Below are positions 1-10,400 of a stretch of DNA of 64,000 nt, in pieces. The DNA is from Papio anubis. Taxonomy: Eukaryota; Chordata; Mammalia; Primates; Cercopithecidae. The notes beneath the pieces were generated by a model. That model saw nothing but the letters and a program-made list of their open reading frames with translations. It searched no databases and was not told the origin of the DNA. Location: NCBI RefSeq assembly GCF_008728515.1, contig NC_044995.1, positions 40,443,536-40,507,535 on the forward strand, in the 5' to 3' direction. Every line of letters starts with the position of its first letter. Position 1 is the stretch's first letter. The translations under genes and the position numbers were made by a program.

Positions 1-337
1 ACAACGGGTGAGGTTTGAGGAGCTGGGGGTGAGCCCGAGCCACGAGGGAAGAAACCAGACGAGGTGCAGGCGGATCCCGGGAGGCTAGAGAACGCGGCTG
101 GGGGATCGGGATGGGGAGAGGCCTATAGCAGGGCCCCAGAGACCAGGGGCGGACCTGAGTGATGAGGAGGCAAAGCTGGGTATCAAGGTGCCTGCTGAAG
201 GAAGGATGGAAGTGGGCAATGGTCTCCAGCTGGAACCAGGGCATATCTGCGAATGGGGTAGGGAGGAGGGAGAATGTGATTTCTCGGTGGCCCCTGGCCC
301 CTCCCACCTTCCTCTCTCACTTCCCATCCCCGCTTAG

Positions 338-722
338 TTCCTCGCCAGCTTAGAGGGAAGGCTGCCTGAATACAACACCCGCATCACGCTGCCCCTTGCC
401 ACTCCCAAGGACAAGTTTTTTGGTCAGTATGGGTGGGGGGATGAAGGGGTGCGGTTAGGGCCCCAAGCTGGGGAACAGGAGGTTGTCCCATACCCTGCTC
501 AAGGCCAAGGTGGGGGTGGAGTGGGGTGGTAAAGGGAAGGGGTACCAGGGATGGGGACCTGGATCCCTCATCGCTCCCTGCTCATCCCCCCCCCCCCCCC
601 CCCCCGTAGATGAAGAGAGTGAGGAGGAGGACAACCAGGTAGTGACCCGCGCATCGCTAAAGATCCGTTCCCAGAAATTAATCGAAAGCTACAAGAAGCA
701 CCGTCGCTCTCGGAGGTCCTAG
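338..722 (+). CDS. ODAD3: ODAD3 (CCDC151), last two coding exons
   Basis: Partial gene. ODAD3 is a coiled-coil subunit of the docking complex that anchors outer dynein arms to ciliary doublet microtubules; loss causes primary ciliary dyskinesia (established knowledge). Two exons are visible: 338-422 (acceptor CTTAG, donor GTCAGT) reading FLASLEGRLPEYN and on to ATPKDKFF, and 610-722 (acceptor CGTAG) reading DEESEEEDNQVVTRAS to the basic tail KKHRRSRRS and TAG. The junction G|AT restores an Asp codon, so the frame is continuous. Bases 1-7 followed by GTGAGG may be the end of the preceding exon, but too little is present to prove it. The acidic stretch followed by a basic C-terminus fits my memory of the family. 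The last acceptor is unusual in having a pure 20-nt C run as its pyrimidine tract. Identity is from remembered homology; exon borders are read from the sequence. Confidence 0.88.
586..605 (+). repeat. poly(C)20 homopolymer at a splice acceptor
   Basis: Twenty consecutive C residues directly upstream of the GTAG that opens the final ODAD3 exon. They take the place of the usual mixed U/C tract. Confidence 0.9.
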
Positions 723-932
723 AGTCGCCCTGACACCCACCTGGCGGCCCCCATCGGTGCCCCCGATCCCTCCGGGTCTAGCGCAGGCCCCACGGGGCCC
801 CTTCAAGGGCTGAACGTGGCCCGGACAGGGAGCGGAGGCGGCCAGCGGCGCCCGGAGGGGAGGAAGGGGCCAGGCCAGACGTTCCCACAGTAAATCTCCC
901 CAGCCGGGTCTGCCCCGGCCTCAGAGTTGCGC

Positions 933-938
933 AATAAA
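933..938 (+). other. ODAD3 poly(A) signal AATAAA
   Basis: Canonical AATAAA about 210 nt after the ODAD3 stop codon, followed by a GT/C-rich stretch. It is the only such hexamer between the stop and the next repeat, so the transcript should end near 950-960. Confidence 0.8.
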
Positions 939-1098
939 GGTTACTGACCACGCCCCTGGCATTCATCTCTTTTTGACCCTGCACCACCCAAGAGATGGCT
1001 GTCCCTGAAAACCCAGGGCCACAGACTCTGCCTCCTCCAACCTGGGTCATGATGACTCCCATCAGCTGGTGACGCAGATGGAGCTTAAAAATGGGAGA

Positions 1099-1262
1099 TG
1101 GCCGGATGTAGTGGTTTTACGCCTGTAATCCCAGTATTTGAGGAGGCTGAGTTGGGAGGATCACTTGAGTCCAGGAGCTTCAGGCTGCAGTGAGCTATGA
1201 TCATGCTACTGCACTCCAGCCTGGGCCACAGAACCAGACTCTGTCTCAATAAATAAGATAAG
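1099..1262 (+). repeat. Old Alu, internally deleted
   Basis: Starts GGCCGGATGTAGTGG, jumps from the first A-box half to the right-arm end, and finishes in AATAAATAAG. Diverged, probably J-type. Confidence 0.8.
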
Positions 1263-1381
1263 AGCCAGGTGCAGTGGCCCATACCTGTATTCCCAGCACT
1301 TTGGGAGGCTGAGCTGGGTGTATCGATTGAGCCCAAGGGTTCCAGAATAGCCTGGGCAACATGGTGAAAACCAGTTCTTAC

Positions 1382-1418
<37 letters not shown>

Positions 1419-1826
1419 CGGGCGCGGTGGCTCAAGCCTGTAATCCCCGCACTTTGGGAGGCAGAGACGGGGGGGATCACGAGGTCGGGAGATCGAGACC
1501 ATCCTGGCTAACACGGTGAAACCCCGTCTCTACTAAAAAATACAAAAACCTAGCCGGGCAAGGTGGCGGGCGCCTGTAGTGAGCTGAGATCCGGCCACTG
1601 CACTCCAGCCTGGGCGACAGAGCGAGACTCCATCTCAAAAAAAAAAAAAAAAAAAAACGCTGAGCAACTGAGCATGGTGGCACATGCCTGTAGTCCCAGC
1701 TACTTGGGAGACTGAGGCAGAAGAATAGATTGAACACAGGAGGCAGAGATTGCAGTGAGCCAAGATCAAGCCACTGCACTCCAGCCTCAGCACCAGGAGT
1801 GAGACCCTGTCTCTAAAAAATAATAA
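1263..1826 (+). repeat. Old Alu split by a younger Alu
   Basis: The left arm lies at 1263-1416 and the right arm resumes at about 1662 (GAGCATGGTGGCACATGCC). The two halves flank an inserted AluY. Confidence 0.8.
1417..1657 (+). mobile_element. AluY (Old World monkey type), shortened
   Basis: Begins GGCCGGGCGCGGTGGCTC and is near-consensus. About 50 bp are missing after GGCGCCTGTAG, which joins straight to TGAGCTGAGATCCGG. Confidence 0.85.
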
Positions 1827-2130
1827 GGCTGGGCACCATGGTTCACGCCTGTAATCCCAGCATTTTGGAAGGCTGAAGCGGGTGAATTTCTTGAGGCCAG
1901 GATTTTGAGACCAGCCTGGCAAGCATGGCAAAACCCCGTCTCTACAAAATATACAAAAATTAGCCGGGCATGGTGGCACACGTCTGTAATCCCAGCTACT
2001 TGGGAGGCTGAGGCAAGAGAATCGTTTGAACATGGGAGACGGAGGTTGCAGTGAGCTGAGATCAAGCCACTGTACTCCAGCCTGGGTGACAGAACGAAAC
2101 TCCATCCCAAAATAATAATAATAGTAAAAA
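1827..2130 (+). repeat. Alu, full length
   Basis: GGCTGGGCACCATGGTTC start; the tail has become an (AATAAT) microsatellite. Confidence 0.9.
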
Positions 2131-2299
2131 GTGGGCGATGCCCTCACACTTGGTCAAGCTAGCCTCTTCCACTGGAGGACAGAGGACTCTGGTCTGGGGA
2201 CACTCACCTGCCCCCACACAGGAACTCCCCCACATCTGGGGGTACAAAAAAGATCCCTTGGGGATACATGTGTCCTTTCTCCTGGGTACAGATAGGCGC

Positions 2300-2560
2300 C
2301 CAGCGGAAGAGCCAGGACCTCTCCTGGGCTCGCGCGGGGTCCAGCTGGAGGCACCCAGAAGCTGGGTCGGGCCTGCCCCGCCCAGCCCCAGCAGCTCGGC
2401 CGCCCCGCCCCTCTGGCCCCAGCGCCCGGCCACTGCCCGCCACCCGCCGGCCCTTCCGTTTCACTCAGCGGAGCCACTGAGAGGGACGGGTGCCGGCCAT
2501 GGAGCGCACAGCAGGCAAAGAGCTGGCCCTGGTAAGGGGACAAGGGATCCCCGGACCCCG
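2300..2560 (+). promoter_or_regulatory. RGL3 promoter / GC-rich start region
   Basis: GC-rich, CpG-bearing stretch surrounding the RGL3 initiation codon, with several GCCCCGCC- and CGCCCGGCC-like boxes at 2378-2440 and no obvious TATA box. It lies in the only repeat-free DNA between the ODAD3 end and RGL3 exon 1. Its promoter role is inferred from position and composition; no start site can be fixed. Confidence 0.5.
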
Positions 2561-5500
2561 CATTCCTGGTGACCCGCAGGTCCAGAAACTCCAAGTGCCC
2601 TCCCGTCGGACGCTATTTGCTCCCATCTGAACTTGCCCTGGAGTCCCCTCCTGGGGACTCACGGCCCTTGACCCAGTGAAGCGACTACTTCCCTCTTAGG
2701 GATAGGGGCGCGATTCTCTGAGCGCAGTCGGCAGAAAGGGCTAGAGACAGGTTCTACGAGGCGGGGCCCTGGGACATCCCCAAATGCTACCACATGTCCT
2801 CAGGACCTGGGAGGAGGGGACCCGCGGCTAGGAGGGTACTAGCCTGGGACCCCAGCCCGAGTCTCGCAGCTTCTGGCTGGGAAGGGGCGTGGGGATGGAG
2901 CAGCAAGACTCAGCCCGAGTCCAAGCCGCCAAGGAGGCTGAGGCCCCAGGACCTGCGCCCCTTTGGTGCCCTGAGTCCGCCTCTGCGTCTAGGCACCGCT
3001 GCAGGACTGGGGGGAAGAGACCGAGGACGGCGCGGTGTACAGTGTCTCCCTGCGGCGACAGCGCAGTCAGCGCTTGAGTCCGGCGGAGGGCACCGGGGGC
3101 AGCCAGGTGAGGAGGGGGTTTGGTGGGTGGCGCGGGGCCGGAAGCGACCAGGTGAGGGCGGAGCCGGAGAGCCGAGCACAGGCCGCCAGGTGCAGTGGGC
3201 GGAAGGAAGGGAGGGGCTCAGAGGGGACCAGGTGAGGCGACCAGGTAGAAAGAGGCCTGGGGGCGGCCAGGTAAGTGGGGGAAGATCCAGGGAATCGGGT
3301 GGGGCCAGGTGATGGCCGCGCAGTTCCCGAGAGGAGCCTGGGGACAACTTGGTAAGGACAGAACTGGACAACAGGGTTAGGAAAGGCAGGTTTAGAGGGC
3401 CGGGGCTGGAAGGTGGAAAGGGGTTGGTTTAGAAGTGGCTGGGTGAGGGCGGGTGGGGCAGCCAGTGAAGCGCGACAGGAGGGCTGAGGGAAGCCCGGGG
3501 TGGACAAGAGTGTATGTGTGGGGGCCGAGGGAGGGAGTAGGGGACAGGGCATGTGAGAGGGAGGGTTTCCAGGGCAGGTTGCAGGAGATATTTGTGGATG
3601 GGGAGGAATAGTAACTTCAAGCGGGCAGGGTGTGGGGCACACACCTATAATCCCTGAGCTTTGAGAGACCAAGGCAGGAGGCCAGGAATTCGAGACCAGC
3701 CTGGACAACACAGCAAGATTCTCTCTATATAAAAATAAAAATCAGGCCGGGCGCGGTGGCTCAAGCCTGTAATCCCAGCACTTTGGGAGGCCGAGACGGG
3801 CGGATCACGAGGTCAGGAGATCGAGACCATCCTGGCTAACATGGTGAAACCCTGTCTCTACTAAAAAAAAATACAAAAAACTAGCCGGGCGAGGTGGCGG
3901 GCACCTGTAGTCCCAGCTACTCGGGAGGCTGAGGCTGGAGAATGGCGTAAACCCGGGAGGCGCAGCTTGCAGTGAGCTGAGATCCGGCCACTGCACTCCA
4001 GCCTGGGCCACACAGCGAGACTCCGTCTCAAAAAAAAAAAAAAAATCAAAAAATTAGCTGTGGGTGGTGATGCCCAGCAGTGGCCCCAGCTACTCAGGAG
4101 GCTGGGGCAGGAGGACCACTTGAGTCTAGGAGTTGGAGGCTGCAGGGAGCTATGATTGTGCCACTGCACCCCAGCCTGGGCAACAAAACAAGACCCTGTC
4201 TCTAAAAAAAACAAACCGAAACAATAACTCCAAGAAGCCGGGAGTCAGAGGAATCACACGCAAGAGTGGTGCTAGGGACTGGGCGTGGTGGCTCACGCCT
4301 GTAATCCCAGCACTTTGGGAGGCCGAGGTGGGTGGATCATGAGGTCAGGAGTTCAAGACCAACCTGGCCAAGATGGTGAAACACTGTCTCTACTAAAAAT
4401 AAAAAAAAATTAGCTGGGCGTGGTGGCGGGTGCCTGTAATCCCAGCTACTTGGGAGGCTGAGGCAGAGAATTGCTTGAACCCAGGAGGCAGAAGTTTCAG
4501 TGAGCCAAGATCATGCCACTGCACTCCAGCCTAGGTGACAGAGCGAGATTCTGTCTTAAAAAAAAAAAAAAAAAAAAAGTGGTGCTAGGGGCTGGGCACT
4601 GTGGTTCACGCCTGTAATCCCAGCCCTTTGGGAGACTTTGAGAGGCCAAGGTGGGCAGATTACTTGAGGTCAGGAGTTCGAGACCAGTCTGACCAACATG
4701 GTGAAACCCTGTCTATAAAAATTAGCTGGGCATGGTGGTGTGCACCTGTAGTTTCAGCTACTTGGAGGCTGAGGCAGGAGGATTGCCTGAACCCAGGAGG
4801 CGGAAGTTGAAGTGACCCAAGATGGTGCCACTGCACTCCTGCCTGGGTAACAGAGTGAAACTCTGTCTCAAAAAAAAAAAAAAAAAAAAAAAGCCAGGTG
4901 CGGTGGCTCACACCTGTAATCCCAGCACTTTGGGAGGCTGAGGCAGGCGGATCACAAGGTCAGGAGATCGACACCATCCTGGCTAACACGGTGAAAACCC
5001 GTCTCTACTAAAAATACAAAAATTAGCTGGGTGTGGTGGCGGACGCCTGTAGTCTCAGCTGCTGGGGAGCCTGAGGCAGGAGAATGGTGTGAATCCCGGA
5101 GGCGGAGCTTGCAGTGAGCTGAGATCGAGCCACTGCACTCCAGCCTGGGCGACAGAGCGAGACTCCGTTTCAAAAAAAAAAAAAGAAAAGAAAAAGAGTG
5201 GTGACAGTGATTAATGTGATTAGAGAAGGAGTGCTTTGAGGACAACTGCTGCTCTCTCATGGCCGCCTCTCCCCTCCTGCAGGCCCCCAGCCCTATTGCC
5301 AACACCTTCCTCCACTATCGAACCAGCAAGGTGAGAGTGCTGAGGGCGGCGCGCCTGGAGCGGCTGGTGGGAGAGTTGGTGTCTGGAGACCGTGAGCAGG
5401 ACCCCAGCTTTGTGCCCGCCTTCCTGGCCACCTACCGGACCTTTGTACCCACTGCCCACCTGCTGGGCTTTCTGCTGCCACCAATGCCGCCGCCCCCACC

Positions 5501-7421
5501 TCCTGGGTCAGTAGTGAACCAGAACCTCCATGTTCCCCACCCTAGACCCCCAGTTGGGCACCCCCCTCCACCTCCTCAGGTGTGGAACCAGGAAACACCT
5601 CCCAAACCCAGGGCCCTCTTCCTAAGCCCCCTCTAGCTTCCCCCTTCTTCACCTGCTGGGGGACTTCTTCCCAGGGTAGAGATCAAGAAGACAGTGGTAC
5701 AAGATCTGAGCTTCAACAAGAACCTGAGGTGGGTCCTTCATCTGGATAGGGGAGTGCTGGGAGGGAAATCCCAGAGGTCAAAGGTTAGCAGTTGGCCTGG
5801 GGTTTTGAAAATTGCAGGTTGGGTAATAAAAGACTGGGAGTCAAGCCGGGCTTGGTGGTTCACTCCTGTAATCCCACCACTTTGGAAGGCAGAGGCAGGT
5901 GGATCACTGGAGGTCAGGAGTTAGAGACCAGCCTGGCCAACATGGCAAAACCCTGTCTCTACTAAAAATACAAAAAAAAAAAAAAAAAAATTAGCTGGGC
6001 GTGGTGCTACATGCCTGTAGTCCCAGCTACTCGGGAGGCTGAGGTTGCAGTGAGTCAAGATCAGGCCACTGCACTGCAGCTTTGGTGACACAGTGAGACT
6101 CTGTCTCAAAAAAAACATACCAGGAGTCACATTCTAGGTCCCCTACTCTGGACCCAGTTCTGAGACCCTGCCTCTCTGGCCAGGGCTGTGGTGTCAGTGC
6201 TGGGCTCCTGGCTGCAGGACCACCCTCAGGATTTCCGAGACCCCCCTGCCCACTCAGACCTGGGCAGTGTCCGAACCTTTCTGGGCTGGGCGGCCCCAGG
6301 GAGCGCTGAGGCTCGAAAAGCAGAGAAGCTTCTGGAAGATTTTTTGGAGGAGGCTAAGCGAGAGCAGGAAGAGGAGCCACCTCAGGTGTGGACAGGTGAG
6401 GGGTTTTTGGATCCAGTCGTGTTCTGAGAAGGCCTTTCTTGCCTGCTTCTTCCCACACAGACTTTCTCTCCCCTCTCAGAGCTGCAAAACTTAAGCAAGG
6501 TTTTTTTTTTTTTTTTTTTTTGAGACGGAGTCTCGCTCTGTCGCCCAGGCTGGGGTGCAGTGGCCGGATCTCAGCTCACTGCAAGCTCCGCCTCCCGGGT
6601 TCCCGCCATTCTCCTGCCTCAGCCTCCCGAGTAGCTGGGACTACAGGCGCCCACAACCGCGCCCGGCTAATTTTTTTGTATTTTTAGTAGAGACGAGGTT
6701 TCACCGTGGTCTCGATCTCCTGACCTTGTGATCCGCCCGCCTCGGCCTCCCAAAGTGCTGGGATTACAGGCGTGAGCCACCGCGCCCGGCCTTTAAGCAA
6801 GGTTTTTAACTCTAAGTCTCAATTTCCTCATCTGTACAATGGGGATAATAATTCTTTGTCGGCCAGGCATGGTGGCTCACGCCTGTAATCCCGCAGTTTG
6901 GGAGGCTGAGGCGGGCGTATCACCTGAGGTCAGGAGTTCGAGACCAGTCTGACAAACATGGAGAAACTCCGTCCCGACTAAAAATACAAAATTAGCCGGG
7001 CGTGGTGGTGCATGCCCGTAATCCCAGCTACTCGGGAGGCTGAGGCAGAAGAATCGCTTGAACCCGGGAGGCGGAGATTGCAGTGAGCTGAGATCACGCC
7101 ACTGCCATCCAGCCTAGGCAACAGGAGCGAAACTCCATCTTAAAAAAATAAAAATCTGGGCCGGGCGCGGTGGCTCAAGCCTGTAATCCCAGCACTTTGG
7201 GAGGGCAGATCACGAGGTCAGGAGATCGAGACCATCCTGGCTAACACGGTGAAACCCCGTCTCTACTAAAAAATACAAAAAACTAGCTGGGCGAGGTGGC
7301 GGGCGCCTGTAGTCCCAGCTACTCGGGAGGCTGAGGCAGGAGAATGGCGGGAACCCAGGAGGCGGAGCTTGCAGTGAGCTGAGATCCAGCCACTGGGCGA
7401 CAGAGCGAGACTCCGTCTCAA

Positions 7422-7452
<31 letters not shown>

Positions 7453-10400
7453 ATATCTTTGTCTGAAGTATTAGCACATGTCTAATACTTTTCCCTCCTT
7501 GGTGCCATTGGGTCAGGATGCCTGTGTTTCTAGCTGCATACCATTGCCTTGATACTTGTCTTTAATTATTATTATTTTTTTTGAGTCAGGGTCTTGCTCT
7601 GTTGCCCAGGCTGGAGTGCATGTCTCCATCATGGTTCACTGCAGGCTCAACATCCTGGGCTCCAGCGATCCTCCCGTCTGGGTCTCCCAAAGTGCTGGCA
7701 TTACAGGCGCGAGCCACTATACCCAGTCTGTAAAATGTTTCTTATTTTTGAAATTCTTTTTTCAATTTTTTTTTTTTTTTTTTTGAGACACAGTCTCGCA
7801 GTTACCCAGGCTGGAGTGCAGTGGCACGATCTCCGCTCACTCCAACCTCCACCTCCTGGGCTCAAGTCATTCTCCTGTCTCAGCCTCCTGTGTAGCTGGG
7901 ACCATAGGCGCGTATCACCATGCCCAGCTAATTATTTTGTAGAGGTGAGATTGTGCCATGTTGCCCAGGCTGGTCTCAAACTCCTAAACTGAAGTGATCC
8001 GCCTGCCTTGGCCTCCCAAAATGCTGGGATTACAGCCATGAGCCATTGTGCATGCGCAGCCTCCTTACTTGCTTATTGGCTTTCGCTCATCTCATAGACT
8101 GTGAGTGCGTGAGAGGAGGACCTGTTGTTCTTGCTCCCAGCTCTGTCCCCAGGGGCAGGAACAACACAGATTAGTTTGCTGAATAATTGCATCCTGCTTA
8201 GGAAGTATCATCTTTCACCCATCTGTGTTTGATCTGATCCGCATCACAAAAGCATCTTTATCCCTAATCCCCATGGCTTAATCTCCAGATTATAGTGGCC
8301 ACATTCCTGTTCAATTTACAAAGCAGCAGCTACTTCTCCAACCCTGGTGACAAAGTCTCAGTTATTTATGTATATAAAGGCATATATATATGTGTGTGTG
8401 TGTGTATATATGTGTGTGTGTGTATATATATGTGTATATATATGATTTCTCCAGCTGATTCCAAGTCATTAGAGCTCCATAGTCCAATGTGGTGGCCCCT
8501 AGCCCCTGTCGCTATTTAAATTAATTAAAATTAAATAAAATTCAGGTATTTTCTTTTTAGAGATGGGGTCTTGCCATGTTGCCCAGGCTGGTCTCGAACT
8601 CCTGGGCTTAAGCAATCCTCTGGCCTCAACCTCTCAGGGTGCTGGGATTGTAAGTGTGAGCCACTGTGCCTGACCCTACCTTTTTTTTTTTTTGAGACAG
8701 AGTTTCACTCTTGTTGCCCAAGCTGGAGTGCAATGGCATCATCTCGGCTCACTGCAAGCTCCGCCTCCCGGGTTCAAGTGATACTCCTGCCTCAGCCTCC
8801 TGAGTAGCTGGGATTACAGGCGTGTGCCACCACGCCCGGCTAATTTTTGCATTTTTAGTAGAGACGGGGTTTCACTGTGTTAGCCAGGATGGCCTCAATC
8901 TCCTGACCTCGTGATCCGCCCACCTCGGCCTCCCAAATTGCTGGGATTACAGGCATGAGCCACCATGCCATCCCTTTTTTTTTTTTTGAGACAGAGTCTC
9001 GCTCTGTTGCCCAGGCTGGAGTGCAGTGGCGCCATCTCAGCACACTGCAACACTGCCTCCTGGATACAAGAGATTCTCCTGCCTCAGCCTCCCAAGTAGC
9101 TGGAATTATAGGCACCTGCCACCACACCAGCTAATTTTGTCTTTTTATTAGAGACAGCGTTTCACTATGTTGGTCAATGTGGTCTCGAACTCCTGACCTC
9201 AGGTGATCCACCCACCCGGGTCTCCCAAAGTGCTGGGATTACAGGCGTGCGCTACCATGCCTGGCCTACTTTTTTTTTTTTTCAAAATCCAGTCAAGCAA
9301 AGGCAAAAATTCAAGTCTTCAATCCCACTACCCACATTTTGAGTGTTCAGCCACCACACTGGACAGAGCAGCTAGAGAATTTTTCCACCAGTGCAGAGAA
9401 TTCTATGGAAAGTGCTGCCCTAGTTTCCTTGAGGTCAGAGGAGAAAATGAACACTTGTTTAAAACCTTCTATGTGCTAGGCTCAGGGACACACTTTTTTA
9501 TTTTATTTTATTATTTTTATTTTTATTTTATTTTGAGACAGAGTCTTGCTCTGTCGCCCAGGCTGGAGTGCAATGCTGCGATCTTGGCTTACTGCAACCT
9601 CTGCCTTCTGGGTTCAAGTGATTCTCCTCCCTCAGCCTCCCGAGTAGCTGCGACTACAGGTGTGTGCCACCACATCCGGCTAATTTTTTGTAGTTTTAGT
9701 AGAGACGGGGTTTTACCATGCTAGCCAGGATGGTCTCGATCTCCTGACCTTGTGATCCGCTTGCCTTGGTCTCCCAAAGTGCTGGGATGACAGGTGTGAG
9801 CCACCGCACCCTACTATGAATTTTATTTTTAGATACAGGGTCTTGCTGTGTTGCCCAGGCTGGACTTGAACTCCTGGGCTCAAGTGAGCCTCCTACCTCA
9901 GCCTCCTGAGTAGCTAAGACTACACTTGCACCATGTAGTTTAGAAGAAAGTAGATGACCACCATGCTCATCTATTTTATTTTAAGAACTTAATTTTGGGT
10001 TCACTTTTTGCTATGGAAAATTTCAGACATATACAAAAGTGGAGAGAATAGTATAACGAACATTCAGACATCCATCGCCTATCATCAACGATGATCAATT
10101 TCACAAAAAAAAATATTTTCAGGATGATTTTAAAACAAATCCCAGGCTTATGTCAGTTCACACATAAATGTTTTGGGAACACACATCTGACAACAGGCTT
10201 GCTTTTTTTTTTTTTGAGATGGAGTTTCACTCTTGTTGCCCAGGCTAGAGTGCAATGGCAGGATCTCAGCTCACCTCAACCTCCGCCTCCTGGATTCAAG
10301 TGATTCTCCTGCCTCAACCTCCCGAGTAGCTGGGATTACAGGCGCGTAGCACCACTCCTGACTAATTTTGTATTTTTAGTTGGGGGGGCGAGTTTCTCCA

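Noticed and set aside
1..7. End of an earlier ODAD3 exon
   Set aside because: Only seven bases before a GTGAGG; plausible but cannot be confirmed, so not listed as its own feature.
1635..2147. 170-codon open frame on the minus strand
   Set aside because: It is antisense Alu; the peptide shows the usual Alu phrases ([13 protein letters not shown]) and has no gene context. The same applies to dozens of other Alu-derived open frames in the window.
3067..3711. 214-codon minus-strand open frame in RGL3 intron 2
   Set aside because: Pro/Leu/Ser-rich by-product of the donor-like array and an Alu; periodicity is in the DNA, not in a protein family.
8370..8442. Possible Z-DNA regulatory element
   Set aside because: Simple TG/TA microsatellite of common type; no reason to assign function.
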